Both the position numbers and the translations under genes were made by a program. A model generated the notes under the pieces. That model did no database searches. It was not told where the DNA came from and saw nothing but the letters and a program-made list of their open reading frames with translations. A DNA stretch of 64,000 nucleotides from Candidatus Rickettsia kotlanii (GTDB lineage Bacteria > Pseudomonadota > Alphaproteobacteria > Rickettsiales > Rickettsiaceae), in assembly GCA_030295365.1 (NCBI GenBank), contig AP027062.1, positions 206,001-270,000 on the forward strand, in the 5' to 3' direction. Shown one piece after another: positions 1 to 8,346 of this stretch. Position 1 is the first letter of the stretch, and each line of letters starts with the position of its first letter.

Positions 1-99
1 TCAGTTTGCGGAAATTGTGATACCATATGTAATAAGTTATTTAATAAGGGTTTTACTAAATCTATCTTTTTTGAGAACTATGGAACTGTTAACAAGTAA
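1..99 (+). CDS. C-terminal end of a truncated gene, possibly deaminase-like
   Basis: An open frame runs from the window edge through 32 codons to TAA at 97-99. The visible peptide starts SVCGNCDTICNKLF and ends FFENYGTVNK. A Cys-X2-Cys motif followed by an amphipathic helix and a short hydrophobic strand resembles the zinc-binding end of cytidine-deaminase-fold proteins, including bacterial toxin deaminases, where the second and third zinc ligands are a C-X2-C. Only about 32 residues are visible, so this is a pattern match and not an identification. The upstream His/Glu zinc and catalytic motif would lie outside the window. The codon use looks genuine for this genome. Position 100 to recA holds no other gene. 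Confidence 0.4.
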   Translation, partial: SVCGNCDTICNKLFNKGFTKSIFFENYGTVNK

Positions 100-272
100 T
101 TTAATTAGCTTTAAAATTTATTTTGTTAATAGCCCTAGGTTATTAATTCAGTTGGTAACATAGTAAGTAAATCCAAATCAATTAACCATAACACAAGTAA
201 ATTTAACATCTAAGCATCACCTAGTATGGAAGTCAAGATTTAATCTTACAAGCACAATAACATAAATAAAAT

Positions 273-301
273 TTGATTTTTCTTTCTCAAGCTTATATTT
301 T
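273..301 (+). promoter_or_regulatory. Candidate recA promoter
   Basis: TTGATT at 273-278 and TATTTT at 296-301 are separated by 17 bases, about 30 bases before the recA ATG. The -10 is poor and the region is very A+T rich, so chance is possible. I see no LexA-type operator and no clear Shine-Dalgarno before recA. Confidence 0.25.
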
Positions 302-329
302 AACTGGTAAGTTTATAATATAGAAATTT

Positions 330-1361
330 ATGTCAAATACAGATAAGGAAAGAGCCGTTGCTGCAGCACTCGCACAAATTGAAAAAAGCTACGGTAAAGG
401 TTCGGTAATGAAACTAGGGCAGCATCCGAATGTTGATATAGAGGCCATATCAACCGGCTCACTTGGGCTAGATATAGCTCTTGGAATCGGCGGTGTTCCC
501 AAAGGTAGAATCATCGAGATTTTCGGTCCTGAAAGCTCAGGTAAAACCACTCTAACATTGCATTTAATTGCAGAAGCTCAAAAAAAGGGTGGTACATGTG
601 CTTTTATTGATGCCGAGCATGCATTAGACCCTGCTTATGCTAAAAAATTAGGCGTAAATATTGATGAGCTTATTATTTCACAACCCGATACAGGTGAACA
701 AGCCCTAGAAATTGCTGATACATTAATTCGCTCCGGCGGTATTGATATGATAATAATAGATAGCGTTGCAGCTTTAGTACCAAAATCAGAGATTGAGGGC
801 GAAATGGGTGATGCTCAAATGGCTTCTCAAGCAAGGTTAATGAGCCAGGCTTTGCGTAAACTTACCGCATCAATTAATCGCACCAATTGTATTGCTGTTT
901 TCATCAATCAAATCAGAATGAAAATAGGTGTGATGTTCGGTAGTCCTGAAACTACGACAGGTGGTAATGCCTTAAAATTCTATGCTTCTGTTAGGATCGA
1001 TATAAGAAGAATCGGCTCCATTAAAGATAAAGAAGAAGTAATAGGCAGCCAAACCAAAGTAAAAGTAGTTAAAAACAAAGTATCTCCTCCATTTAAAACT
1101 GCAGATTTTGATATAATGTATGGTTCAGGTATTTCAAAAGAAGGCGAGATAATCGACCTTGGAGTTAAGCTTGATATTGTTGAGAAATCCGGCTCTTGGT
1201 TTTCCTACAAGAACGTACGCATAGGTCAAGGGCGTGAAAACGTCAAACAATATTTAAAAGAACATCCACAAATTTCCAACGAAATTGAGCAAATAATACG
1301 TGAAAAATCGTCAAAAATTACTAATATAAATCTTGATCAAACGGGGGAAGAAAATGATTGA
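330..1361 (+). CDS. recA: Recombinase RecA
   Basis: RecA forms ATP-dependent filaments on single-stranded DNA, performs strand exchange in recombinational repair, and acts as co-protease in the SOS response. The 343-residue length is typical. The Walker A motif GPESSGKT lies at about residues 66-73, the Walker B strand [12 protein letters not shown] near 140-150, and the DNA-binding loop region with [21 protein letters not shown] follows near 195. The C-terminal tail is short and ends in acidic residues (TGEEND). The start ATG has no evident Shine-Dalgarno. The last 8 bases overlap the start of fabG, so the two are probably translated from one message, an unusual pairing of repair and lipid genes seen in this genus. 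Confidence 0.98.
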   Translation: MSNTDKERAVAAALAQIEKSYGKGSVMKLGQHPNVDIEAISTGSLGLDIALGIGGVPKGRIIEIFGPESSGKTTLTLHLIAEAQKKGGTCAFIDAEHALDPAYAKKLGVNIDELIISQPDTGEQALEIADTLIRSGGIDMIIIDSVAALVPKSEIEGEMGDAQMASQARLMSQALRKLTASINRTNCIAVFINQIRMKIGVMFGSPETTTGGNALKFYASVRIDIRRIGSIKDKEEVIGSQTKVKVVKNKVSPPFKTADFDIMYGSGISKEGEIIDLGVKLDIVEKSGSWFSYKNVRIGQGRENVKQYLKEHPQISNEIEQIIREKSSKITNINLDQTGEEND

Positions 1362-2079
1362 TTTAACAGGGAAAACTTCCTTAATTACGGGAGCTTCAGG
1401 AGGTATAGGCGGAGCTATAGCGAGGTTACTGCATAAACTCGGAAGCCATGTAATTATTAGCGGTAGTAATGAGGAAAAATTAAAATCCCTTGGAAAGGTT
1501 GTAAAAGATAATTATACGATAGAAGTATGTAATCTTGCCGATAAGGAAGAATGTAGCAATTTAATATCTAAAGCATTAAAGTTAGATATTTTAGTATGTA
1601 ATGCCGGTATTACTAGCGATACGCTAGCAATTAGAATGAAAGATGACGATTTTGATAAAGTTATTGATATTAACTTAAAAGCAAATTTTATTTTAAATCG
1701 TGAAGCAATAAAAAAAATGATACAAAACAGGTATGGACGTATTATTAACATATCTTCAATAGTAGGCATTTCAGGTAACCCTGGGCAGGCTAATTATTGT
1801 GCTTCTAAAGCAGGTTTAATAGGTATGACCAAATCGCTCTCTTACGAAGTTGCAACCAGAGGGATTACGGTTAACGCAGTAGCTCCAGGATTTATTAAAT
1901 CAGACATGACTGATAAACTAAATGAAAAACAAAGAGAAGCTATAGTACAAAAAATTCCGCTAGGCACTTACGGTATGCCGGAAGACGTGGCAAACGCGGT
2001 TGCATTTTTAGCAAGCGATCAGGCATCATATATTACCGGTCAAACTATACATGTAAACGGCGGTATGTTAATGGTATAA
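1354..2079 (+). CDS. fabG: 3-oxoacyl-[ACP] reductase FabG
   Basis: FabG is an NADPH-dependent short-chain dehydrogenase that reduces 3-oxoacyl-ACP in type II fatty acid synthesis. With the start at 1354 it is 241 residues long. The cofactor motif TGASGGIG is near residue 12, NAG near 83, the catalytic Ser near 134-135, and Tyr-X3-Lys (YCASK) at about 148-152. An upstream in-frame start at 1333 would add seven residues, but GGGGGAAG sits just before 1354 and the protein from there, MIDLTGK, matches the family N-terminus. It overlaps the recA stop by 8 bases and leads the fabG-acpP-fabF cluster. Confidence 0.96.
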   Translation: MIDLTGKTSLITGASGGIGGAIARLLHKLGSHVIISGSNEEKLKSLGKVVKDNYTIEVCNLADKEECSNLISKALKLDILVCNAGITSDTLAIRMKDDDFDKVIDINLKANFILNREAIKKMIQNRYGRIINISSIVGISGNPGQANYCASKAGLIGMTKSLSYEVATRGITVNAVAPGFIKSDMTDKLNEKQREAIVQKIPLGTYGMPEDVANAVAFLASDQASYITGQTIHVNGGMLMV

Positions 2080-2091
2080 AAATTAATAAGA

Positions 2092-2121
2092 TTATTTTGT
2101 GCTAGCATAAAATAATTTTTT
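2092..2121 (+). terminator. Hairpin with T-run after fabG
   Basis: Bases 2092-2102 can pair with 2105-2115 (TTATTTTGTGC against GCATAAAATAA, one G-T wobble, with a few central bases forming the loop), followed by six T. It looks like a weak, A+T-rich intrinsic terminator 12 bases after fabG. The sequence TTTTGTGCTAG recurs just downstream. Confidence 0.45.
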
Positions 2122-2258
2122 GTGCTAGAAGTTCTTTTAAAGATAAAATGCGATGAATATTTTAAATAAATATTCATACAAGTTAAAATAAAGTCTAATA
2201 GCTGAATAACCGCTATTATACAGCATATAAAATAAAATGATTTATGGAGTTCAAAATT

Positions 2259-2504
2259 ATGAGTACAACGGATAAGATCGAACAGAAAGTTATTGAAATG
2301 GTTGCTGAAAAGCTAAATAAAGATAAATCGATAATAACTACGGATTCAAGATTTATAGAAGATTTGAAAGCCGATAGCCTTGATACCGTAGAGTTAATGA
2401 TGGCAATAGAAGTTGAGTACGGTATTGATATCCCTGATGATGAAGCCACTAAAATTAAAACCGTATCCGATGTTATAAAATATATAAAAGAACGCCAATC
2501 TTAA
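2259..2504 (+). CDS. acpP: Acyl carrier protein AcpP
   Basis: This 81-residue acidic four-helix carrier holds growing acyl chains on a phosphopantetheine arm for fatty acid, phospholipid and lipid A synthesis. The attachment serine is in the DSLD motif at about residue 40 (ADSLDTVEL). GGAG at 2246-2249, nine bases before the ATG, decides this start over the ATG at 2244 that would add MEFKI. It lies 179 bases after fabG and 35 bases before fabF, the standard fabG-acpP-fabF order. The 179-base gap carries a possible terminator, so acpP may also have its own promoter, as is common for this abundant protein. Confidence 0.97.
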   Translation: MSTTDKIEQKVIEMVAEKLNKDKSIITTDSRFIEDLKADSLDTVELMMAIEVEYGIDIPDDEATKIKTVSDVIKYIKERQS

Positions 2505-2539
2505 TCTGCATAAATTAAATCCCTAATAGATAATTAAAA

Positions 2540-3826
2540 ATGTCGAATCAAAGAGTAAACAAAAGAGTAGTTATTACCGGGCTTGGACTTGTTACTCCTG
2601 TTGGGCTTAATGTTAGCTCATCTTGGAAAAATATTGTAGGTGGAGTAAGCGGTATAAAAACTATTACAGAATTTGACACTTCTAAACTTGCGTGTAAAAT
2701 TGCCGGACTTATAGATAACTCTGAGAAATATGGATTTAAACTTGAAAATTTCACACAAGCAGATGACATTAATAGACTAAGTAAAATGGATAAATTTATC
2801 CATTACGGAATAGCAGCTACAACCGAAGCAGTTGAAGATAGCGGCTGGTTACCCGACGATGAAAAATCTCGTGATAGGACTGGCGTGATATTAGGTTCAG
2901 GAATCGGCGGGCTTAAAATGATCGAAGATACCTCTATCAAACTTTATCAAGAAAATAACGGCAAAGTTAGTCCTTTCTTTATCCCCGCTTCATTAATTAA
3001 TCTTTTATCCGGTCTTGTTTCTATAAAATATGGTTTTAGCGGTCCAAACCAAGCGGCAGTAACAGCTTGCTCTACAGGGGCACATGCTATAGGCGATGCT
3101 ATGCGTATGATAAAGCACGGCTATGCCGATGTTATGATCGCAGGCGGTGCAGAAGCTCCCGTTACACCTGTCGGAGTTGCAGGTTTCGTTGCTGTTAGAG
3201 CATTATGTACTAAATATAACGATAATCCTGAAAAAGCCTCAAGACCTTGGGATAAAGACCGCAGCGGCTTTGTTATGGGTGAAGGCGCAGGCGTTGTAGT
3301 CTTAGAAGAATATGAGCATGCCTTAAATCGAGGGGCTAAAATTTACGGTGAAGTTATAGGATACGGCTCTACAGGTGACGCCTATCATATGACAGCTCCA
3401 CATCCTGAAGGTAGAGGAGCTTATAGAGCGATGAGAGACGCAATGCTAGATGCAACTATCACGCCCGATATGATTGATTATATTAATGCACACGGTACTT
3501 CTACTACACGTGGTGATGGGATAGAATTAGCAGCCGTACAAAAATTATTTTTAGAAGCGAATCCAAAAGTTTTAATGTCTTCTACTAAATCATCAATAGG
3601 ACATTTGCTTGGTGCAGCAGGAAGTGTTGAGTTTATCTTTTCAGCTCTTGCAATTAGAGACCAGATTGCACCACCAACCTTAAACTTAGATCACCCTATG
3701 GATGAGGTGAATATAGATTTAGTTCCACTTAAAGCTAAGAAAGCTCAGATAAATTACGTGCTTTCCAATTCGTTCGGATTCGGTGGTACTAATGCTAGTT
3801 TAGTGATTAAGAGTATACTCGTTTAA
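2540..3826 (+). CDS. fabF: 3-oxoacyl-[ACP] synthase II FabF
   Basis: FabF condenses acyl-ACP with malonyl-ACP in chain elongation. At 428 residues it is slightly longer than the usual 410-415. The thiolase-fold catalytic Cys is near residue 177 in TACSTGAHAIGDA, the first His is in HGTSTTRGD, and the second His is in the GHLLGAAGS loop. The glycine-rich end SFGFGGTNASLV is intact. The last codons (SILV and stop) are contributed by the edge of a family A palindromic repeat that begins at about 3812, so the native C-terminus may have been replaced. No clear Shine-Dalgarno precedes the ATG, and coupling to acpP is likely. Confidence 0.97.
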   Translation: MSNQRVNKRVVITGLGLVTPVGLNVSSSWKNIVGGVSGIKTITEFDTSKLACKIAGLIDNSEKYGFKLENFTQADDINRLSKMDKFIHYGIAATTEAVEDSGWLPDDEKSRDRTGVILGSGIGGLKMIEDTSIKLYQENNGKVSPFFIPASLINLLSGLVSIKYGFSGPNQAAVTACSTGAHAIGDAMRMIKHGYADVMIAGGAEAPVTPVGVAGFVAVRALCTKYNDNPEKASRPWDKDRSGFVMGEGAGVVVLEEYEHALNRGAKIYGEVIGYGSTGDAYHMTAPHPEGRGAYRAMRDAMLDATITPDMIDYINAHGTSTTRGDGIELAAVQKLFLEANPKVLMSSTKSSIGHLLGAAGSVEFIFSALAIRDQIAPPTLNLDHPMDEVNIDLVPLKAKKAQINYVLSNSFGFGGTNASLVIKSILV

Positions 3827-3935
3827 TTTGAAAAATTGGCACAAAGTCCTATACTGCGGTACTCACGTATTAAGTATACTTTCCGCCCCTAATCTTTGGA
3901 TTCCTTGCGCTTTTCCAAATTAAACTTCGTCTATC
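3812..3935. repeat. Palindromic repeat family A, copy 1 (inverted)
   Basis: This copy begins with GTATACTCGTTTAATTTG and ends with CAAATTAAACTTCGTCTA, which are inverted relatives. The core includes CTCACGTATTAAGTATAC. Read on the minus strand it matches the copies at 27969, 34603, 59946 and 63402. The stop codon of fabF lies inside it. Confidence 0.8.
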
Positions 3936-3947
3936 AACCCTTAACTA

Positions 3948-4073
3948 ATGTCATTCCTGCGCAGCAGGAATCCAGTAAAACATATAAAAACTTATTTTTA
4001 TTCTATCAAATATGTAATTTTGTACCAATATTAAGGTTATTTTTTTAGATTCCTGCTGCGCAGGAATGACATA
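3948..4073. repeat. Palindromic repeat family C, copy 1
   Basis: The arms read GTCATTCCTGCGCAGCAGGA at the left and TCCTGCTGCGCAGGAATGAC at the right, with an A+T-rich centre. Each arm can also fold on itself. It is related to the copies at 9496, 52612 and inside nuoL. Confidence 0.8.
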
Positions 4074-4095
4074 AAAAACTAGCCAATAATCAACT

Positions 4096-5877
4096 ATGAC
4101 CCCAATTTATTACATTAAAGACGGTAACTTAAGTTTTACGGATAAAGTAATTTTATCTGATTTAGAACTTTATTTGTACAAAGGCGATAAAATTTGTCTT
4201 ATAGGACGTAATGGTTGCGGGAAATCAAGCTTAATGAAAGTCATATCAGGTGATTATGAGTTAGATAACGGTGAATTATTTCAAGATCCTTTAGTTACAA
4301 CCGGTTATTTAAAACAAGATATTTCTATAAAAACTCATCTAACTGTTTATGATTTTGTCTTACAACAAACAGATAGTACAAAAAAAATAGATAAATACCA
4401 AATCGATATAATTCTAGAAAAATTACAAATCAATGGAACAGATAATTTATCCACCTATTCAGGCGGTCAACTGAGGAGAGCAAGCCTTGCTAAAGCTTTA
4501 ATATTAGAGCCGGGAATATTACTACTTGATGAACCGACTAACCATCTAGATATTGCAACAATCGAATGGTTAGAAAAATTTGTTAAATCTTATAACGGTG
4601 CTATTATTTGCGTTAGTCATGATAGAACATTCCTCTCAAATGTTACTAATAAAATTTGGTGGCTTGATAGAGGAATTTTACGTAAATCCGATAAAGGATT
4701 TAAATTTTTTGATGAATGGCAAACAATGATCATAGACCAAGAAGAAGCCGCTCTTCGGAAATTAAATAAAAAATTATCTCAAGAAAATGAATGGTTAAAT
4801 GCCGGTGTTACTGCTAGACGTAAGCGGAATCAAAAGAGACTTGCGGATTTGAAAGCTTTAAGAGCAATAACACAAGAACAGACTGCAAAACTAGCTAGTT
4901 CAACACAAAGAGTTAGAGCAGAGCTTGCCAAAAATATAGCTAAAAGTAAATTCATTATTGAAGCAGATAATATTACTTTTAGTTATAAAAATACTAAAAT
5001 TATTGATAATTTTAGCTTTCGTGTAAAAAAAGGCGAGAAAATTGGTATAATCGGTGCAAATGGCTCAGGCAAATCTACCTTTATCAAACTACTAACAAAA
5101 CAGCTTACTCCTGAAAGCGGCAAAATTATATATGGCGGTAATTTAGATATTTCATATTTTGATCAACATAGAGAAAAACTAGAGTCTAATCATACATTAC
5201 AACAAACTTTATGTCCTACAGGCGGTGATCAAGTATTTTTGCCAAACGGTAAAATCATGCATGTTGCCGGTTATTTAAAACAATTCATGTTTAATCCTAA
5301 ACTATTTAATGCAAAAACTGCTATTTTATCAGGCGGTGAAGCTAATAGATTATCACTTGCAAAAATTCTAATTAACCCTGGAAATCTGTTAATTTTAGAT
5401 GAACCGACTAATGACCTCGATATGGATAGTCTGGAAATTTTACTAGATATACTTGCAGATTATTCAGGTACTGTAATAGTCGTAAGCCATGATCGTGACT
5501 TTTTAGATAGGTTAGTTACTAGAACTTTAGTTTTTGCTCAAGGTAAAATTCATGATTTAACAGGAGGTTATGAAGATTATAAGCAGTATTTTACTACCTC
5601 TCCTATAGCCCAAAAAGCTTCAAAACCACTACCACTAACTTCTCAAAAAGAACCTCTAAATAAAAAGCTATCTTATAAATATCAGCGTTTGCTTGAAACA
5701 TTACCCAATGATATTGAAAAGCTAGAAATATCCATCAAACACTTAGAAAAAGAACTTGAAGACGTTAATCTATATTTAGATAATCCTCAAAAATATAACC
5801 GCATTACTAACCAATTAATTAATGATAAAAAGATACTAGACGAGTTATTAAATCAATGGCTAGAAATACAATATTAA
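4096..5877 (+). CDS. uup: ABC-F family ATPase, Uup-like
   Basis: This soluble protein carries two ABC domains and no membrane segments. ABC-F proteins bind the ribosome or structured nucleic acids; Uup is linked to transposon precise excision and ribosome function. The first domain has GRNGCGKSS, signature SGGQLRRASLAKAL and Walker B LLLDEPTNHLD. The second has GANGSGKST, signature LSGGEANRLSLAKIL and LILDEPTNDLD. Between them lies a charged linker of about 80 residues (the P-site tRNA interaction motif of the family). A Lys-rich coiled-coil C-terminal extension of about 80 residues fits Uup rather than EttA. The length, 593 residues, is usual. It stands alone after a palindromic repeat, so it is probably transcribed separately. 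Confidence 0.88.
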   Translation: MTPIYYIKDGNLSFTDKVILSDLELYLYKGDKICLIGRNGCGKSSLMKVISGDYELDNGELFQDPLVTTGYLKQDISIKTHLTVYDFVLQQTDSTKKIDKYQIDIILEKLQINGTDNLSTYSGGQLRRASLAKALILEPGILLLDEPTNHLDIATIEWLEKFVKSYNGAIICVSHDRTFLSNVTNKIWWLDRGILRKSDKGFKFFDEWQTMIIDQEEAALRKLNKKLSQENEWLNAGVTARRKRNQKRLADLKALRAITQEQTAKLASSTQRVRAELAKNIAKSKFIIEADNITFSYKNTKIIDNFSFRVKKGEKIGIIGANGSGKSTFIKLLTKQLTPESGKIIYGGNLDISYFDQHREKLESNHTLQQTLCPTGGDQVFLPNGKIMHVAGYLKQFMFNPKLFNAKTAILSGGEANRLSLAKILINPGNLLILDEPTNDLDMDSLEILLDILADYSGTVIVVSHDRDFLDRLVTRTLVFAQGKIHDLTGGYEDYKQYFTTSPIAQKASKPLPLTSQKEPLNKKLSYKYQRLLETLPNDIEKLEISIKHLEKELEDVNLYLDNPQKYNRITNQLINDKKILDELLNQWLEIQY

Positions 5878-5916
5878 TTTTTGTTAAAATTTTCTTGACT
5901 CGATTATTAACTTTTG

Positions 5917-5936
5917 TTAACGTTTCCTAGCGTTAA
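5917..5936. promoter_or_regulatory. Inverted repeat upstream of the coiled-coil gene
   Basis: TTAACG and CGTTAA are separated by 8 bases (TTTCCTAG), 21 bases before the next ATG. TTGACT at 5895-5900 could be a -35 box, although a -10 at the right distance is weak. This could be an operator; that is inference only. Confidence 0.3.
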
Positions 5937-5957
5937 TATTAAAGATGATGAGCATGT

Positions 5958-7028
5958 ATGTCTGATATAACAGCTACATTAAAATATAAATTCGATAATT
6001 TAAAAGAGTATCTTAAAAATTCTTATTCTCGCTCTCAAATAGAAACAATTCTAGGAGAATTGAGTAGTTTACAAAACGAAGCAGCTTCATATGGCTTGAA
6101 TTTTGATATATCTAATCTAAAAGAGAATGCTGAAACTAAGCTCAAGAGCTATGAAGTAGAACAATCTATTGCGAAAGCTAGGGTTCAAGAAGAAGAATTC
6201 CTAAAATCACAAAGCGCAATAAAACTTGCCGAAAAAGAAAAAGAAATCGCACAAAGAATTGCTGCACTTAATAATTTGCATAATGAATTTATAAAAAATA
6301 TTACTAAAGATACTAAAAGAATTAAAGAAAGTAATAAACGTTTAGATAAGATAATAAATAAACTGGAAAAGGAAAACATTATTGATCATGAAGAGTTAAA
6401 TCGTGAAATATTAACTCATGAAGAAATATTTAAACTAAATCAAGCGTATAAAGTATTACATGAAAACCATAAAAAAATAACTGAAGAACACAAAAAAGCA
6501 CATACAGAATTAAATGTATTAAATACAACAATAACGAATTTATCACAACAATTACAAGAAAAAGGCTTAGCACCAAAAAAAGTTAAAGAATTAAAAGGAG
6601 AATTAGAATTTCACCAAGAAATGCTAAAAATACATAAAGCCTATGTAGAGAAGATTGAAAATAGTAAAAAAATATTAGATCAAGAAGTTATTAAACGTGA
6701 ACAAGAACACAATATAAATAAAGATAAAATAAAGAAATTAGGAAGTGATATTAAAGAGCGTTATAAAAAAGAACCAGAAAAATATTTAGATGCATATGAA
6801 AAATATGTAGTTCTAAAAAATCAGCATAAAGCAATTAAGACAAACGGCGTTGTAAAAGATATAGAGCATCATAATAAAGTAATAAATAAAATTAACGTGG
6901 ATAAAACTAAATCTTTAGCTAATAAAATCAGAGAACAAACACAAGTAAAAGATACTAATACTGGGAGTTTATCTCCTGCTCGTACTCCTAATATTAAAGT
7001 TACAAATAATAAAACGAGAGGAATTTAA
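5958..7028 (+). CDS. Coiled-coil protein of unknown function
   Basis: I do not recognise this 356-residue protein. From about residue 70 to 310 it is almost continuous charged, heptad-like helix rich in Lys and Glu, with no Cys, no signal peptide and no membrane segment. Residues 1-60 contain few charged repeats and may form a small folded head (MSDITATLKYKFDNLKEYLK). The last 30 residues are basic and low in complexity (SPARTPNIKVTNNKTRGI). It lies 80 bases after uup with its own inverted repeat and 17 bases before a 76-residue gene, the pair being closed by a strong terminator at 7284. A cytoplasmic scaffold or a secreted effector are both possible; a basic C-terminal tail is found in some type IV substrates, but that is weak evidence. 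Confidence 0.75.
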   Translation: MSDITATLKYKFDNLKEYLKNSYSRSQIETILGELSSLQNEAASYGLNFDISNLKENAETKLKSYEVEQSIAKARVQEEEFLKSQSAIKLAEKEKEIAQRIAALNNLHNEFIKNITKDTKRIKESNKRLDKIINKLEKENIIDHEELNREILTHEEIFKLNQAYKVLHENHKKITEEHKKAHTELNVLNTTITNLSQQLQEKGLAPKKVKELKGELEFHQEMLKIHKAYVEKIENSKKILDQEVIKREQEHNINKDKIKKLGSDIKERYKKEPEKYLDAYEKYVVLKNQHKAIKTNGVVKDIEHHNKVINKINVDKTKSLANKIREQTQVKDTNTGSLSPARTPNIKVTNNKTRGI

Positions 7029-7045
7029 CTAAATAGTAATGTTTT

Positions 7046-7276
7046 ATGTCTAAATTTAAAAAATTAACTTCTGAACAAAGAAAAGCAGCTTTAGAAGCTG
7101 CAAAAGTACAATTTGAAGAACAACAAAGACAACATAACGCAGTATTTAACGATGCTATGCAAGCAAGTAGTCAAATCCACCAATATAATCAAGATTTAGG
7201 TAATTGTGTGGATAATGCTTCCAAAGATATCAAACTTGCCGGTAAAGTTTCTAAAGGCGTATGTGAAATAATATAA
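7046..7276 (+). CDS. Small Gln/Ala-rich helical protein, unknown
   Basis: This 76-residue protein is mostly predicted helix: a Lys/Glu/Gln-rich first half (LTSEQRKAALEAAKVQFEEQ) and a more neutral second half ending GKVSKGVCEII. It has no signal peptide or membrane segment and two Cys. It starts 17 bases after the coiled-coil gene and is followed within 8 bases by a terminator, so the two form a bicistronic unit. The high Gln/Ala/Lys content suggests that it packs against the coiled-coil partner or acts as its chaperone. That is inferred from context only. I do not recognise the family. Confidence 0.6.
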   Translation: MSKFKKLTSEQRKAALEAAKVQFEEQQRQHNAVFNDAMQASSQIHQYNQDLGNCVDNASKDIKLAGKVSKGVCEII

Positions 7277-7283
7277 CATTCTA

Positions 7284-7311
7284 AAAGCTGTAACTACATA
7301 GTTGCAGCTTT
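7284..7311 (+). terminator. Strong hairpin terminator of the coiled-coil unit
   Basis: AAAGCTGTAACT (7284-7295) pairs with AGTTGCAGCTTT (7300-7311), giving 12 base pairs with one G-T wobble and a 4-base loop, followed by a T-rich stretch. Because the stem begins with A-run and ends with T-run it could act in both directions. Confidence 0.8.
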
Positions 7312-7320
7312 TGTATCATT

Positions 7321-8276
7321 TTAAATTAAGCTTGAAAGACCTATTGCCTGTATTTTTTCTGACAATTTAAAGCTAATCTCACCTGGAAATATTACATTAA
7401 TTTGATCAAGTTTTAAATCTTCTAAAGATATTTGCATTGATTTTGTAATGCCCGGTGTATTTGTATATTTAATTTTAAACCCCAACCGTCTTCCATTTTT
7501 AAAAATTAAAAGGTCTATTTCTGCTCCATTATGAAATGACCAAAAATAACATTCTAAGGTTTTCATACCAAGGCTGCAAAATACGGATCATAAAAGTTCC
7601 ATCTAAAATATCTAAATAATGCTTTGCGGTATGATACGAGATAGATAAAGAATTCCCAAGTTCTGAAGCATTAAATATATTAGCGTGATAATGGCAAAGC
7701 ATTAACCAAAACCTACATAACTGCATAAATGGCATTGTAAAACCTAAATTTGGTATATCTCTTTCTAAAAATGTTTAATGTAATTCTGATGCCATAAAGC
7801 ACTTAACTCTTCATCATCTGCAAGATATGATAAAGGAAATCCGCCGCGTATCCATAATTGCTGAGTACCTGACACTTCAGATAAGGAAAAAGGTGTCATT
7901 TCAATATAACCTATTCTACCTGCTAGTGTTTCAGAACCTTGTTTAATTAAGTCTCTTGATGCACTGCCTAATACTAAAAATTTAACATCAGTTGTATCAA
8001 CAAGAACTCTTAAAATAGGGAATAAATTCGGCGTATACTGAATTTCATCAATAATAACAAATCCTTTTAGATCAGACAAAGCAAGCATCGGTTCATTTAA
8101 TCTTGCTAAATCTAAAGGATTTTCAAGATCAAAAATATTGATTTTAGGAATATTATAAGCTTCTACGAATTGTTTAGAAAGTGTAGTTTTTCTGCACTAC
8201 CTTGGTCCTAACAAGGCACAAACTTTATGAGTTTTAAAATGTTTTATTATTGATGAAAGGAATTGTTTTCTAAGCA
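7321..8276 (-). pseudogene. Broken AAA ATPase with DUF4143-type C-terminal domain
   Basis: Read from 8276 leftward, the frame begins MLRKQFLSSIIKHF and hits TAG inside the Walker A loop (GPR-stop-CRKTTL, where the family has GPRQxGKTTL). It continues in the same frame through a Walker B (FVIIDEIQY) and LGSASRDLIKQGSETLAGR, then loses frame at about 7766, where one A appears to be missing. It resumes in another frame with a winged-helix segment (SISYHTAKHYLDIL), then a deletion removes much of the DUF4143 core, leaving the nuclease-like tail WSFHNGAEIDLLIFKNGRR. Intact members are about 380-400 residues, mobile, and often described as toxin-like or stand-alone ATPases. It is clearly not functional here. 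Confidence 0.9.
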
Positions 8277-8346
8277 TTTAAATTAGTACCATAAAAATTA
8301 GAAACGTAATATCTAATTCTCAGTATAGCAAGAAAAAACGACAAAG

